From: Apostichopus parvimensis | Lineage: Eukaryota; Echinodermata; Holothuroidea; Aspidochirotida; Stichopodidae | NCBI GenBank assembly: GCA_000934455.1 | Contig: JXUT01136487.1 | Location: 1 to 20,663 of the forward strand | Length of the DNA: 20,663 nucleotides | Direction of reading: 5' to 3' | In this document: positions 1-12,100 of the stretch, in pieces | Layout of the letters: each line of letters begins with the position of its first letter | How positions within the stretch are numbered: the first letter of the stretch is position 1 | Made by a program: the position numbers and the translations under genes | Notes under the pieces: model-generated | Told to the model about the DNA's origin: nothing | Seen by the model: the letters and a program-made list of their open reading frames with translations, nothing else | Databases searched by the model: none

Positions 1-65
1 ATATACAGTACTGTTCAATTTATGTAACTTTATTCAGTTTTCTATATTTTTTCCTTCCTTTTCAG

Positions 66-161
66 CTGATGTCTTTCATGAACGCTCAGTACACATTCTT
101 TCACCAGGGATTCGACCTCCTCAAGGACCTACAGCCAACCTGCAAAGGACTTGGAAATAAA
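66..161 (+). CDS. ACAP: Exon 1 of window: BAR domain, C-terminal part
   Basis: It encodes 32 complete codons beginning LMSFMNAQYTFFHQGFDLL. The FFHQG(F/Y)DL motif is typical of the last long helix of ACAP-type BAR domains. The acceptor is a T-rich tract ending in ttttcag, and the donor is aaa|gtgagc. Both ends are phase 0, so at least one more coding exon must lie upstream of the window. A run of 14 C starts about 25 bases after the donor. Confidence 0.92.
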
Positions 162-3100
162 GTGAGCTCCTAACCCCTCCCTCCTCCCCCCCCCCCCCCA
201 ATGGTGATCAATACTCATTTCCTAGTCATTGTTGAAACACTCACATTTTAATTGGCATCTGGCTGACTGTATGCGATTCACTTGGCATTGTGATACCGAC
301 CAGAATTCTACTTAAGATTTGACGTGACCTATTCTTTTTTTCATTTCTATGGAGTGATTAGCAACTGTAATGGATATACTAAAACTATTAGTTCACAAAG
401 TAGTGAATTATAAAGAGATATTTTCATTTTTCTTGTCATTTTTTTACAGTTATTGAGATAATAAACTTTAAAAAGAACAAGTCTTGGCGTGTGTGCAAAT
501 AGTGAGAAAATGATTCAACATCTGCTTAAGTCTCGAGAGTAGATGTGATAGGTAAAGATATTTGTAGGACAAACTCATGCATATTCATGACAGGAAGCAC
601 AGTAATTGATGGCTACCTCTCTGCTGTCAACGTTGCCCGGTGTTTTTTCTACACTGTATAGGAATACACAGTAATACAGTGTGACCATTTGTGTTTTTTT
701 TATTAGTGCTAAGTCACCAAACAAGGAATTTGATAATTTGGATCTTATAATACTGGATTTAATCATGGCTTGCTTGGCTTTCCATAGAATCATTCCTTGC
801 TTTTGTTCTTACAAAGAGGTGAGATTATTTCTTTTTCATCCTATACACAAAGTTCAAAGTTTTTATTGTTGAAATCTACAGTTCCAAGGTATTTGTTCAC
901 TTAGTTGTGATGTTGTCCTGCCAGCAACCGTAGGTCTAAATCTGAGCTTTTTAGGAGTTAGGCCCCAACTTATAGAGCCATTTATAATTATTTAAAACTT
1001 AGCCAAGAAGTTGATCATTGTATGCAGATGATGGCCCCCAGTCCCCTAGTCTAGTAATGGTTAGCAGCCACTGCATACACCTACAGTAAATTTTAGGGCG
1101 ATAGAGATCTAAGAAGAAGTACTGTATGAGCATGGAAATGGTTGTTGGCTAAATTCAGTTCAATACCTCTTGGCTAAAGCATCAAATGCCTATAGAGCAG
1201 GAATAGAGGGGTAGTAACTGCATGCACCCAAGTTAGAGCTAGAGAGAAAGAAAGCTGTCTAGGAAATGATAATTGATTACACAACATGCAATGATCCTTG
1301 CATTTGGGCTAAACCAACACCACTACAAACCTTTCCCTTCCCCATCCCTCTCCCCGAGAAATTGTGTGGCGTAACCTCTTTGCATTCACTGCAAGGGTTA
1401 CATAGATAGAAAGCCATCTACAAAAAGGGTTTTTGGTTTCATGACATCCAATTTAAAGATAGCTGGCTTCAATCCTTTTGCCACGAATTCGTGACTGAAT
1501 GTTCCCAAATTTGCGGATAGATAGAAAGTTGCCTGGAAAATGGTCACTGGTGTTCACGCAGCGTGCATTCTGTCCACTCATGTCTATTATTCTACCTATA
1601 CCTAAAAATAGGTGTAGCTCACACAGTGTGGTTAAATGAGTCAATGATTACTAATGGTAATACCAACCCTCTATTCAAAACATATGTAACTAGTATTGAC
1701 ATTATACACTGAACTTAAAGCTAGCCTGGAAATAGCACTGAATAGGAAAATGGTCACACAGCATGCAAATATGGGTCAATGACTAATAATGGTATCACAA
1801 ACCCTCTAGTCAATAAATGCGTAACTAGTATTGACATTGTACGCTGAACTTTAAGCTATTCTGGAAATAGGAATGAATAGGAAATTGGTCACACAGCATG
1901 CATACATGGGTCAATGATTACTAATGGTATCACCAACCCTCTAGTCAATACATATGTATCTAGTATTGACATTATACACTGAACTATAAGCTAGCCTGGA
2001 AATAGGACTGAATAGGAAAATGGTCACACAGCATGCAATATTCAATATGAGTTCAGATTGGCATCTCGTGCAAGGAAGTGGCCTGCAGGAATCAATCCCA
2101 ACTAACAGTAGAGTGCTAAAACTATAATAGGTTTAAGTGATGCCTGGGAACCTAACCTGACCAGGAAATCGTCACACACTGTCAGTATATAGTATATATT
2201 CCTCTGACCGGTTAAATAGGTCAACTAGTGGATCAGATTTCGCAATAAACCAAGAGTATGCTCCCTTTTCAATATATATATATGGGGGTTTTTTTGTAGA
2301 CAGTTGTCTTTTGTTTCCAAAGAATGTAACAAAATTCTCACCAGACTCTAATTTTTGTTCTGTTGATATGAGGAAAGCATATATATGCATATTGTAATTT
2401 TCATCCTATTAAAAAGGATACTCCAGAGGAAAATTTTATTTTAGACTGATCAAAGAGGAATATACAATATACATACTAAGTATCCTAGGGAAATTTGCAT
2501 TCAATTCTTATCAGCGTTATCAAGATATTGATAATTGAAATTGTCATACATGTTACCATAAGTGGCATTGATAAAACATGTGTGATGTCATAGTTTGCGC
2601 ACTGGTGGTAAACAATATATATTTTTTTTAGTTTTCATTTTATTGTTTTGACCTAGCAATGGATAGGTTTCCAAGTTTACAATGAATCTGTTTGGGTTTG
2701 CTTTCCTTTATAATAAAGTTTAGTAGAGAATGCATGTGAAGAAGGACATGTAATACTGCTGTTTTGTGAAATTGTAACTGGGCTCGGTCACTCACTGTCT
2801 TTGTGTATCCAATAACATGACCTCTGAACAGTTACAGGAACCTTGTATATAAGCAAAACAAATCTTATTCTGTAATTACACAATTGATGAAAAGTGCGAT
2901 GTCATAGTTTGCACACTGGTGGGAAATATTTTTTTTTTAGTTTTCATTTTATTGTTTTGACCTAGCAATGGATACGTTTCCAAATTTTACAATGAAAATG
3001 TTAAGGATTGTGCTCCTTCATAATCTGGTTAAGGGTGAGTAGAGACTTCCTGTGAAGAAAGACTTGTAATAACACGATACACAATGTACTTAGAAACATA

Positions 3101-6100
3101 AGATTTTATTCGGATAGCATGACATATCCTGGAATGATGGCTTTTCCACACTTTGAAACCTTGTTGTGTAGCCGTACAGTAGTTCTTGAGGAACAATTCT
3201 CCCCCATTTTCTCGGTAATTGAGATATTCTTTCTTTTTTAATTTTACTTTTCAGATTCAGAACATGAATGAAAGAGCTCAGGCTGAGAGCAAAGAGATGG
3301 AAGGCAGGAGAAGCATGATACCGAAAATTGTAAGCGTCTTCAGTTTTCAATTTAAACGCAGGCTTTGGAATAATTTGGTTGCCAAATTCTATGGCAAATT
3401 TTTTACCCAAACATATCGAGTAATATTCCCTAGTGAGTTTGCAGTTGTTCAACCAAAGACACCTTTCTGAATTCATCAGTTTTTGAATTAGAAAAAATTA
3501 AATATTTCATTTGATTCTCAAAATACTCTTTTGGGTTTCTTCACTCACTATTTGATACAGTTTTTAATCACACACAGATATCAAACTGGTGCCTTTTTGG
3601 CGAATAGATTTTTAGTCACGGTCGCCAGATAGCAAGTACTTTTAAAATATGTTTCGAGGCCCGACAACCATGAAAACATGAATCATCATGGTAGAAATCA
3701 TGGATGCTGTCCATACATGGTATATGGATTTGCCATATTGATTACAGGAATCCTGTTGCTTGTGAGGTGAAATATCATTTGAGGTCACCAGAGGTCAAAT
3801 TCTGAGAACCATGATAGCTAACCATGGATTCATGGATACTTCTCATACTTGGTGTGTGGATGCATCACATTGAGTACAAGACCGCTATTGTTTTTGGTGG
3901 AAGTGTGTAATGCCACATACAGTAGACGGACCTGGATTTATCATGCCATAGTGTAATTGTACATCAACCTAGTGGTTCAGGCCATTTATATTGTAACAGC
4001 TATCTCTGGTTAACAAGCAGAAGTCTAGTGCAATGAAGTCATCGAAACCTCAATGCATTTTGCATTCTAGTTCTTTAAATTATGAAGTTTTCCTTCTCTT
4101 TATTTTGTAATAACACTTGATTTGCCAAGATACAAACTGGATCATTACAGGAATTAATGTAGTTTTTGTCTATTTCAAACACATTATGAAATATTCATCA
4201 CTTCATGTATTCAGGTTAGAAGTTTGTGTAGCCTTAGTTATCACCATTCCCACAACCATCAACACCACCAGCAACAACAACAACAACTACATGCAAAGAT
4301 GTATCTCGTCCAGTTAAGGTGGTTTCATTTCCTGCTTTTCAAGGTTATCTTCAAAACCAACATTTTTCAAAGATTCACAAGCCGGAATCAGGATTTGTTC
4401 AATTTTTCAGAATCACAGTCGGAGGAAACCTTATAAAAAATTGTGCTCTTTCATACAAGAGAAAAAAATTGTATTTCCAAGGACAGACAATTTTGCAAAA
4501 TAGAGCCCCAAACAAAATGAACAAAGTATGATATGATAACTTATCATAAATTTTGTAATGCTGTCAAAAGTCAAAGACAGTCGAGTTTCTTCCTACTTTG
4601 CTGTCATATATGTCAAAATAAAATAAAACTGTTAGCAAACTGCTTATCCACTAGAGAGCCTGTGTAAGAGAATGTGTAAAAGTAAGTTGGCCTGACGTTT
4701 CGATCCTAGCAGGATCTTCTACAGAGGCTAAATGACAAGTAACAGTGAAAAACACACATAAATATGTCAGAAGTCGAAAAGGAAATACATCAGTGCCTTA
4801 TAGCTATGGTACCTAGTTCTTATTGAGCAATGCTGGTAATTTTGTGTCATTGCAAGATTTTTGAAAGAAAAAATTAACTCTGCTCGATGGAAATAATGCA
4901 GTTCCTATGTATTATATAATGTAAGGTCATACTTCATTTTTAACTGCTTCCTTGTTTGTCTGTTTGTTGGAAGTTACATTTTTTATTTCCTTTTGACTTT
5001 TGACTCTTTTTCAGGAAGAGTTTTGGGAGATTGCTTTTGACGGTACCAAAATACCTGTCACCATGGAGGGTTATCTCTATAAAAGGGCCACAAATGCTTT
5101 CAAAACATGGAACAGGTATGAATTTGTGTACATACAGTCATTGATTCATAAGTTTGTATTTATAAAATACTTTCAAAATGATTCTGAATGGGTTTATCCA
5201 GGCACCAGGGTCATCATTATGTGAAATGTTTGGTCTAAAATGTGTAAGCACTGATTTAACCTTTCCTGATTTCAAACTTAATTTTTTTTTCAAAGTTGTC
5301 TTCTTTTCCCTTTAAACAAAAAAAAAACAATTGGAAGATATCCTAACATAATATTTTGAACACAAACAATGTCATCTGTAATAATTTTCAGTGAAGCATT
5401 TGGTCGTTCCTCGTTTCATTTTCACTATAAAAGAAGGCGTGAGGGTATGACAGATTCTTGACTTGCAGATTATAGACATTGATCAGCAATATTAATGAGA
5501 GTACACTTGAACTGTCTGGTAATTAAATAAAATGTTGTTTTAATATCAAACAAAAGAAACATTTATAATTCCAAAATAAAAGTACATGGATCCAAGATAA
5601 TAATTATAATAATAGTCTACAGAGTTTGTCTAGTTCCCTATTGTTATGGAAGATTAATAAAGAGATACATTTGTTTAAAGAGAGAGTGTTGGTCAAGTGG
5701 TTATATTGGCATTGAATGAACTTGTAGATTCAAGTCCTGGCCAGATCATTACCTTGTGTCCTTAGGCAAGGCACTGTGTAAACCTCTTCACCAACATGTG
5801 TAAATGGGGACACTAAATGTAGTTGTGTGTGTCAATTTTGTGGCTGCACCAAATGGGAAGGTCCTTAGGGGACGTGTAGATATGGTAAGCTGTAGTGCCC
5901 CAGGAGTGACTGTTTGAGTTGTGCACACTTTGGTGTAGTAGGTGTAACTAGTCACCAACGACCAGGGCTTAAGTGTTCTGTTGTTTGTATTAAAAGCCTT
6001 GTGAGGAAGACCTTGGCCTTGTACAAACCTGTAGACCTTCAACGTCAACAAAATGCAAAACAATTTTTTTTCCATTTGATAAAGGCATCAAAGTCCGGCT

Positions 6101-9100
6101 AACTATCAGTGTCTTGTAGTTTTAGTTTTATTCTCTGTTTATGTAATGACATGCACAGATATCTAAATACCATATAATATAAACTACAAGCAAGGAGGAA
6201 ATTATAATATCTCAAGAATAGTCTTGGGAAGTACAAATAATCAAAATAAGGAAAGAAAATAAAGAGACAGGGAAATGTAATACAAACAAGTTAAAGAGAG
6301 AAAGATAGAGGAAAATAAAAGCCAAAAAAAGTTGCTGATTGTCCATGGCAAGACCTATAGTAGCAATCCCTGTAGCAAATGTATTTTGGTTTTTGCCAGG
6401 ATGAGATGGTTTGCCCCCAAAAATTGTGCGATAAGAGTTGGTCCAGAAACACATGGGTCATCAAGTCACACCATTACTCGCATATCAACAGAATTGTTGT
6501 TTTTTTAACATGACTAGCTCTCCCCTGCCAGAAATATTGCGTATATAGTTGAGTCAGCAGCAATTTCCACCCACCATTCCCCAAAAACAAACACTAGTCC
6601 CGTAATCAAAAGCAACAATCAGAGAACCATTGTAAGCACAAGCTCAGATGTCACATTATTGATAAAAGGATTAAAGATACATAATTTCATGTTTGTTGTC
6701 ATAATTTAAGCCATTTATTGACGTATAGTATCCAGCAGGAAGGAAGCATCTGACAAATAAACACAGGAAAATGTGAGGGCTGTTTTCAACTTTCCTTGAG
6801 ACCAATTAAACAGAAAGGGAAGAAAGATAATTACCAAGCTGTCGTTTGGCCTCATGGTATCTAATCAAGACTCTAGATCAGACAGTTTTGGCTTCATAAG
6901 TCACCTTTGACCTGACATCATGCTGCCATACTTACAATTAAAATCTAAGTTTAAATTCACATCCCTTCAAAAATTAAGAAAAACACAATCACTCTCGAGA
7001 ATGGTTTAAAGGCATTGAAGACTCGCCCCAAACTGCGTGCTGCCGTCTGCAAAAGTTAACTTTCTGTTGCTTGCAAGTGACGTTTTGTTTGTGTCGCTAC
7101 AAAATGCAGACAGTAATGAAACGTGATACCTTGTTATCCTTTATCTAGACCTGAGATGTCCATCGCTGTATCGTTTATACACTGTGCTGTGGGTATTGAC
7201 CGCAGCTGTATGTACTGACTGTACACTAGTGTCTAATTACCGGCGGTAGCAAGCTGTGTGTGTATTTTCAGGGATCGATGGTGGTGTCTAACACTTCTGT
7301 TACACCTCATTCGAAACTAGGTCAGATTACCGGCATTAGACGTTTCTTTTTTCGCGAGTCTTCACACCCTTTAAAGGACCCTCAGAGTGAAGCAAAACAA
7401 AAATGCTTGAATACAAAAAATGTTATCGCAAAGTTTATTTACACCTCGCAAATAAGTTGCAGATATCTGCTAGATATTTGCCAAGATATCTCTCGGCATC
7501 AGTGCATCGATTGAGACTCGAGATCAGACATTGCTAGATGCTAGAGTCCCCTTAAAGTTGACATCATGCTATGATACTCCCACAACCTGTACAATCACCC
7601 CCACCCCATCTGAACAAAGAAATACATATAAAAAATGCATATATATATATATGTAATAAATCATTTTAAAAGAATTGTTCTAGTCATGATTAATATCAAT
7701 GTTCAGTCTGTTATTCCTCTATTCCCCTGCCTCCCAAACAGTTTCCTTAGCTTTCCTACAGGTGTGTAGTGAGCTTCATAGGCTAGCTGCAACCCATACC
7801 TTACTAAGGCCTATAAGACAGGGAAACTCTGTCAGGTATCTCATCACAAAATGCTACTGCAAAAAATGGTCAAATTGCTATGCGGGTGCAAAGATGCGTA
7901 GCATCTCCTTTTTACACAGGAATCCTATTATTTTATAACAGACAAAATTCATAGCCTTCAAATCTGCTACTCAAAATTTGAAAACTAAATTATTGCTTTA
8001 AGAGTCATCCAATATATCATCACCCCTTGTTGATTAACCTGCACATTGTTTCATTTGATTGCAATTAATTGCACCTCGACTGAAAGTTAGTAAAAAACAG
8101 TGGCACAGAGATTTAGCTAAACTTGGCAAACCAGTCACCTTGTGGAAGAGAGGGAGTATATATTTCCTTTTTATCGTTTTATTTGTGAAACGCTTTGATA
8201 CTTTCTGTGACTTAGCGCTATATAAATGATGTATTTATGTTTACTTATATAACAGTCACATTCCATGCAGAAAGATTGGTTTGGTTCCTCCAACCCGACT
8301 CGCAAGTCGCGACTTAGTGTAACAACCTTTGTTGAGAAGCATAAAGCATTAATCTAAATTCATTCTCTTCATTAACAGGAGATGGTTCACTATTAAGAAC
8401 AATCAACTAATATACCAAAAGAGATCAAAGGTAAGTTAAAAAACTGTTTTATACCTCTTTTTAAATTTGAGCAAAAAAAGTATGAGGAACTGTTTTCTTT
8501 GAAGTAAACCAAAATAGCGTGAAAGACAAACAAGATTTTACCAGATTGAAATATTCCAAGTATGAGATATGGATGGAGTATGTCAGAGAAAGGAAAAATG
8601 TAATTTATTTTGCGTGCAAAAGATAGCTGACCGTTCCCATAAAAATCGAGAAACACCATGAAAAGTTATAAATTATGAAAGAATGAATTGTTGTATTTGA
8701 AATACTTGAAACAGTCAAGATTAAAAAGTATAATTACCTGTGAAATATTTGAAATGAGATGAATAAGTAAACTAAAAGGCAAAAGTTTTGCCTTTGAAAG
8801 ACATGTTATAAAGTTTGTCCACAGGATTAAGTGTAATGCCCAAGTTTATGGTTCTTTTATAGGAAATTTTAGACAATTGGAAAGAGGAATTAAATTTATG
8901 AACTGGTTTTGAAGCAGTGACCTCTGGGTAACAAGCCCGGCCCTTTAACCAACTGAGATGCCCAGCCCTTAATTGGTAGTGATCCCAATTAAGCCATTTC
9001 TTTGCAGTGGGGGGGGGGGTGCAGTCGGAAGCCACAGAACCTTGCATGGCATGTAGCCAGGGGTCCCAGTTTCAATTGATACAATCCAGAAAGTGGCAGG

Positions 9101-12100
9101 GAAGGGCATTTATGAGAAGTTCAGCGTTTTATATATAATTATATAAGTAAATGAATAATGGAAAAACCGACATTGAAATTTTAGACATTGGGAATAAAAC
9201 AAAGAAGTTTATGCCTTGTGTTTATGGCTGCATATGGTTTATCATCTTTTTGTTTTGGTGGTTGTGGCAAAGGAACTCGGTAAACTTTCCTCAACTTCAG
9301 GTACATCTCGGTTATTCACAATGTCTTTACTCAATTCTCTCCATTCTATAGGGACTAATAACCATAGCTGCCGAAGATCTGCGATTGTGCAATGTTAAAC
9401 CGTTTGAAGAAATTGAAAGGAGGTTCTGTTTCGAAGTGGTCTCTCCAGGAAAGTAAGTAAAGGGCAAACAAAAATTGAAATGTTCGATATCAGCATTTTT
9501 CCCAGACCGTATTTATACAGTGTACAAAACAGGTACGATTAAAGACAACATACGTTTGTATTGTTTGTATTGTTTGTTTGTGTTTTTGCTGATCTGCTCA
9601 TGTCAGCAGAAAGTCAAGTCTTTTAAATGTGAAAGCAATCCACATCTAGACTGTGAAGTCTCTCCCAAATTTTGCTTTCCACTTCCTTGCAGATTTTTAT
9701 TTTTATTGTCATCTTTAATGAGGGTAGTCCTGCTCAGTGCAGAAGCACTGCTTTCCAGAAGAGCCCTCAATACAAAATACATATACAATATTATGCAGTA
9801 GAAAAACAGTAAACATCCAAAAGCACAAAAAGGACGGCAAAAAGATAGACAATCAAATATCAGACATCTAAACAAACTATATAAGTTTTCATATTGTGTT
9901 TAAAAATATTAACATTAAGATTTGCTTGCCCAAAGTACAAATGACATTTTGCAATGCGGGGCTGGTATCTTTCTTTGTTGAAACAATTAAGATTTGGGGG
10001 GAGGGGGGGGGGGGGGGGGAGGGGGGAGCACAATGAGCTGTCAATAGAAGGATTGTTTGGATGGCCTGAAGCAGCCATTGAAGCAGTTGTGGCAATCACT
10101 GCATTGATTTAATCTGACAGAGGTTCAGTCGCTGCGCCATGGTGGAACAGGAATTTATATTGTCCGTGCAACTAGATGCAAGCAAATCGCTGGATTTCTC
10201 CCAGGATTTTATTATCTATTATAATTACAGGGTTCCAAACATGTGGTAGCAGGAGAGGTTTAATTACACACATGACGCAGCAGCAGTATTAAAAGATCTG
10301 GTTTCACATTGCCACGTAATTATATATAAAGTGGAAGTGAGGGCATTGTGGTCAAGTGGTTAAGGCAGTGGACTTGTGATCTAAGGATTACAGGTTCGAG
10401 CCCTGGCCAGATCATTGCGTTGTGTCCTTGGGCAAGGCGCTTTATCTCCCTTGCCTCTCTTCACCCAGGTGTATAAATGGGGACCTACGGGGTAACTTGT
10501 AAATATAGTTGCGTGCGCCGGTTTGTGGCTGCACCCTATGGGAAGTCCCCCGGGGGACACATGGTTGTGGTGCACTGTGGTGCCCCAGGAGAGATTGATT
10601 GAATTGTGCACACTTTGGTGTGTAGGTGTGTCAAGTTACCAATGACCAGGGTTGTTAAGTCGTGTGAGAGGGCCTTGGCCCTGAACAAGACTGTAAACCT
10701 AAATAAATAAAAATAAATAAAAAAAAATATTTCCACAACAGTGCAATTATGTGTAGAAACGTTTGTGCAGAGAATCATGGTATTCATGAGAAAACGTCAT
10801 GAAGTTTTGAAGTGCCTTGAAAACGTTGAACTCTTAAATTGACATCCATGCACAGTCATTAATGTGTATTTGTATGGTCGTTATTCATTGATAGAACAAT
10901 AGTGTTGCAGGCAGACAGTGAACAAATCAGGCATTCGTGGATCCAGGCCATGCAAGCAGGAATCAACTCTGCTTTCAACCTCATGAGCCCACGTCCTTCA
11001 AGCGTTTCACAGGTATGCATAAGTACCCGTTTTTATACTTTTTGGTTTAGTTTTCGGGGATTTGTTTGGGAGAGGGGATGAGGGGGTGGGAGGTGGGGTA
11101 ATAGGGGGTTCAGATTAACTTACCAAGTCGCTAAAATTGTACGGTTCTTTGTTTTTTTTTTTAAATTTCATCAGAGTTCTTTAGAAACGGTTGGATCTTC
11201 CTTGCACGACAAACCAGGAGAGGATGAAGAATGCAAGAAGCAGAGGTTTGTTTTTTTTCCATTCATTATCTATGATTAATTAATTGTTCTGTCACCTCAT
11301 TAAGTCTCCCTCCGACATAGTATAAGGGTGAGTACATCATCATTTCAATGTATAGGGTCATTAGTGTTGAATATGATGGTAGCTGTTGCATGCTAACATT
11401 CATGTATAAAAGATCAGAGGGCCTGATGTTTTGATCCTAGCAGTATCTTTGTCAGAGAGCAGCTGAACGAATATGATAAGAAATGGTATGACCCAGTCTG
11501 AAGTTTTCGGTCCTAGCAGGATCTTCTCTAATTGCCAACTGAAATCGTACGATAAGAAATGGTATGACCCAGTGTAGCAGGAACTTCTCCAATTGCCAAC
11601 TGAAATCATACGATAAGAAATGGTATGACCCAGTCTGAATATTTCAGTCCTAGCAGGATCTGTCTGTCTGTCTCTCTGTCTATCTATCTGTCTGTCTATC
11701 TATCTATCTATCTGCCTGTTTATCTGTCTGTTAGTCAGTCTTGTGCATAACATATATCATTAACACATAGCCATTCCAGTTTGTACTATCTGCATAGTAT
11801 CATGTATCTCAATGATAATCTGTCAGTACCAGCTATTATCATCACTTCACTTTGTCGTATCATCGATCTATATTTCGAGGACTGTCTGCAGTCGCTTCAT
11901 AATCATGTATGTTATTCGGTGAGAGGTGATATTCTTTCATTTAGCTCTGTTAGTACATTACCACACCATGTTCTATCTACCTTTCCTGCGGTCCTTTTAG
12001 CGTACAACACTTAATATACAACATTCAATATGTCAGTGCACTCAATATAAGGACGCTTAGTTGTGTAATACTTCTCTTAATGGACTTCATTAATAAATCA

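Larger units (their letters stand above)
162..3254 (+). other. Intron 1 (3.1 kb)
   Basis: It is bounded by gtgagc at the donor and tttacttttcag at the acceptor. It holds a C14 tract (186-199), a 135-bp tandem repeat (1640-2040), a widely spaced 174-bp duplication (2584-2757 and 2898-3071) and an (AT)n tract near 2271-2282. I see nothing gene-like in the remaining AT-rich sequence, including 200-1500, where open frames are short and carry no family motif. Confidence 0.85.
3330..5014 (+). other. Intron 2 (1.7 kb)
   Basis: It is bounded by gtaagc and ctctttttcag. It contains a diverged 132-bp tandem repeat (about 3668-3912), an interrupted CAA/AAC microsatellite (4256-4290) and one copy of the palindromic dispersed motif (4690-4730). 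The rest is AT-rich with no recognisable gene. Confidence 0.85.
5116..8378 (+). other. Intron 3 (3.3 kb)
   Basis: It is bounded by gtatga and cattctcttcattaacag. It holds a sense-oriented tRNA-derived SINE (5686-6045), a MITE-like inverted-repeat element (7001-7375) between two older direct repeats (6869-6975 and 7514-7620), an (AT)n tract (7637-7654) and a retroelement-type 3' tail (8187-8245). About 6050-6850 and 7655-8180 show nothing recognisable. Confidence 0.85.
8431..9351 (+). other. Intron 4 (0.9 kb)
   Basis: It is bounded by gtaagt and ctctccattctatag. It contains an antisense tRNA-like relic (8903-8968) and a G11 run (9009-9019). The remainder is AT-rich with no gene-like signal. 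Confidence 0.85.
9453..10894 (+). other. Intron 5 (1.4 kb)
   Basis: It is bounded by gtaagt and attcattgatag, an acceptor with a rather weak pyrimidine tract. It holds a TTTG-rich stretch (9555-9590), a possible antisense retroelement tail (9690-9800), a G-rich tract (9996-10026) and a full-looking SINE (10341-10728). Confidence 0.85.

Noticed and set aside
1640..2040. A CRISPR-like array
   Set aside because: The 135-bp unit repeats as a whole with no unique spacers, and the DNA is clearly from a eukaryote.
3090..3476. A 128-codon open frame on the minus strand over exon 2
   Set aside because: It has no family motif, overlaps a confirmed ACAP exon on the other strand and has no splice or promoter context.
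5788..6075. Minus-strand open frame of 95 codons, and a similar one at 10381-10611
   Set aside because: Both lie within the two SINE copies and resemble each other only because the element is shared.
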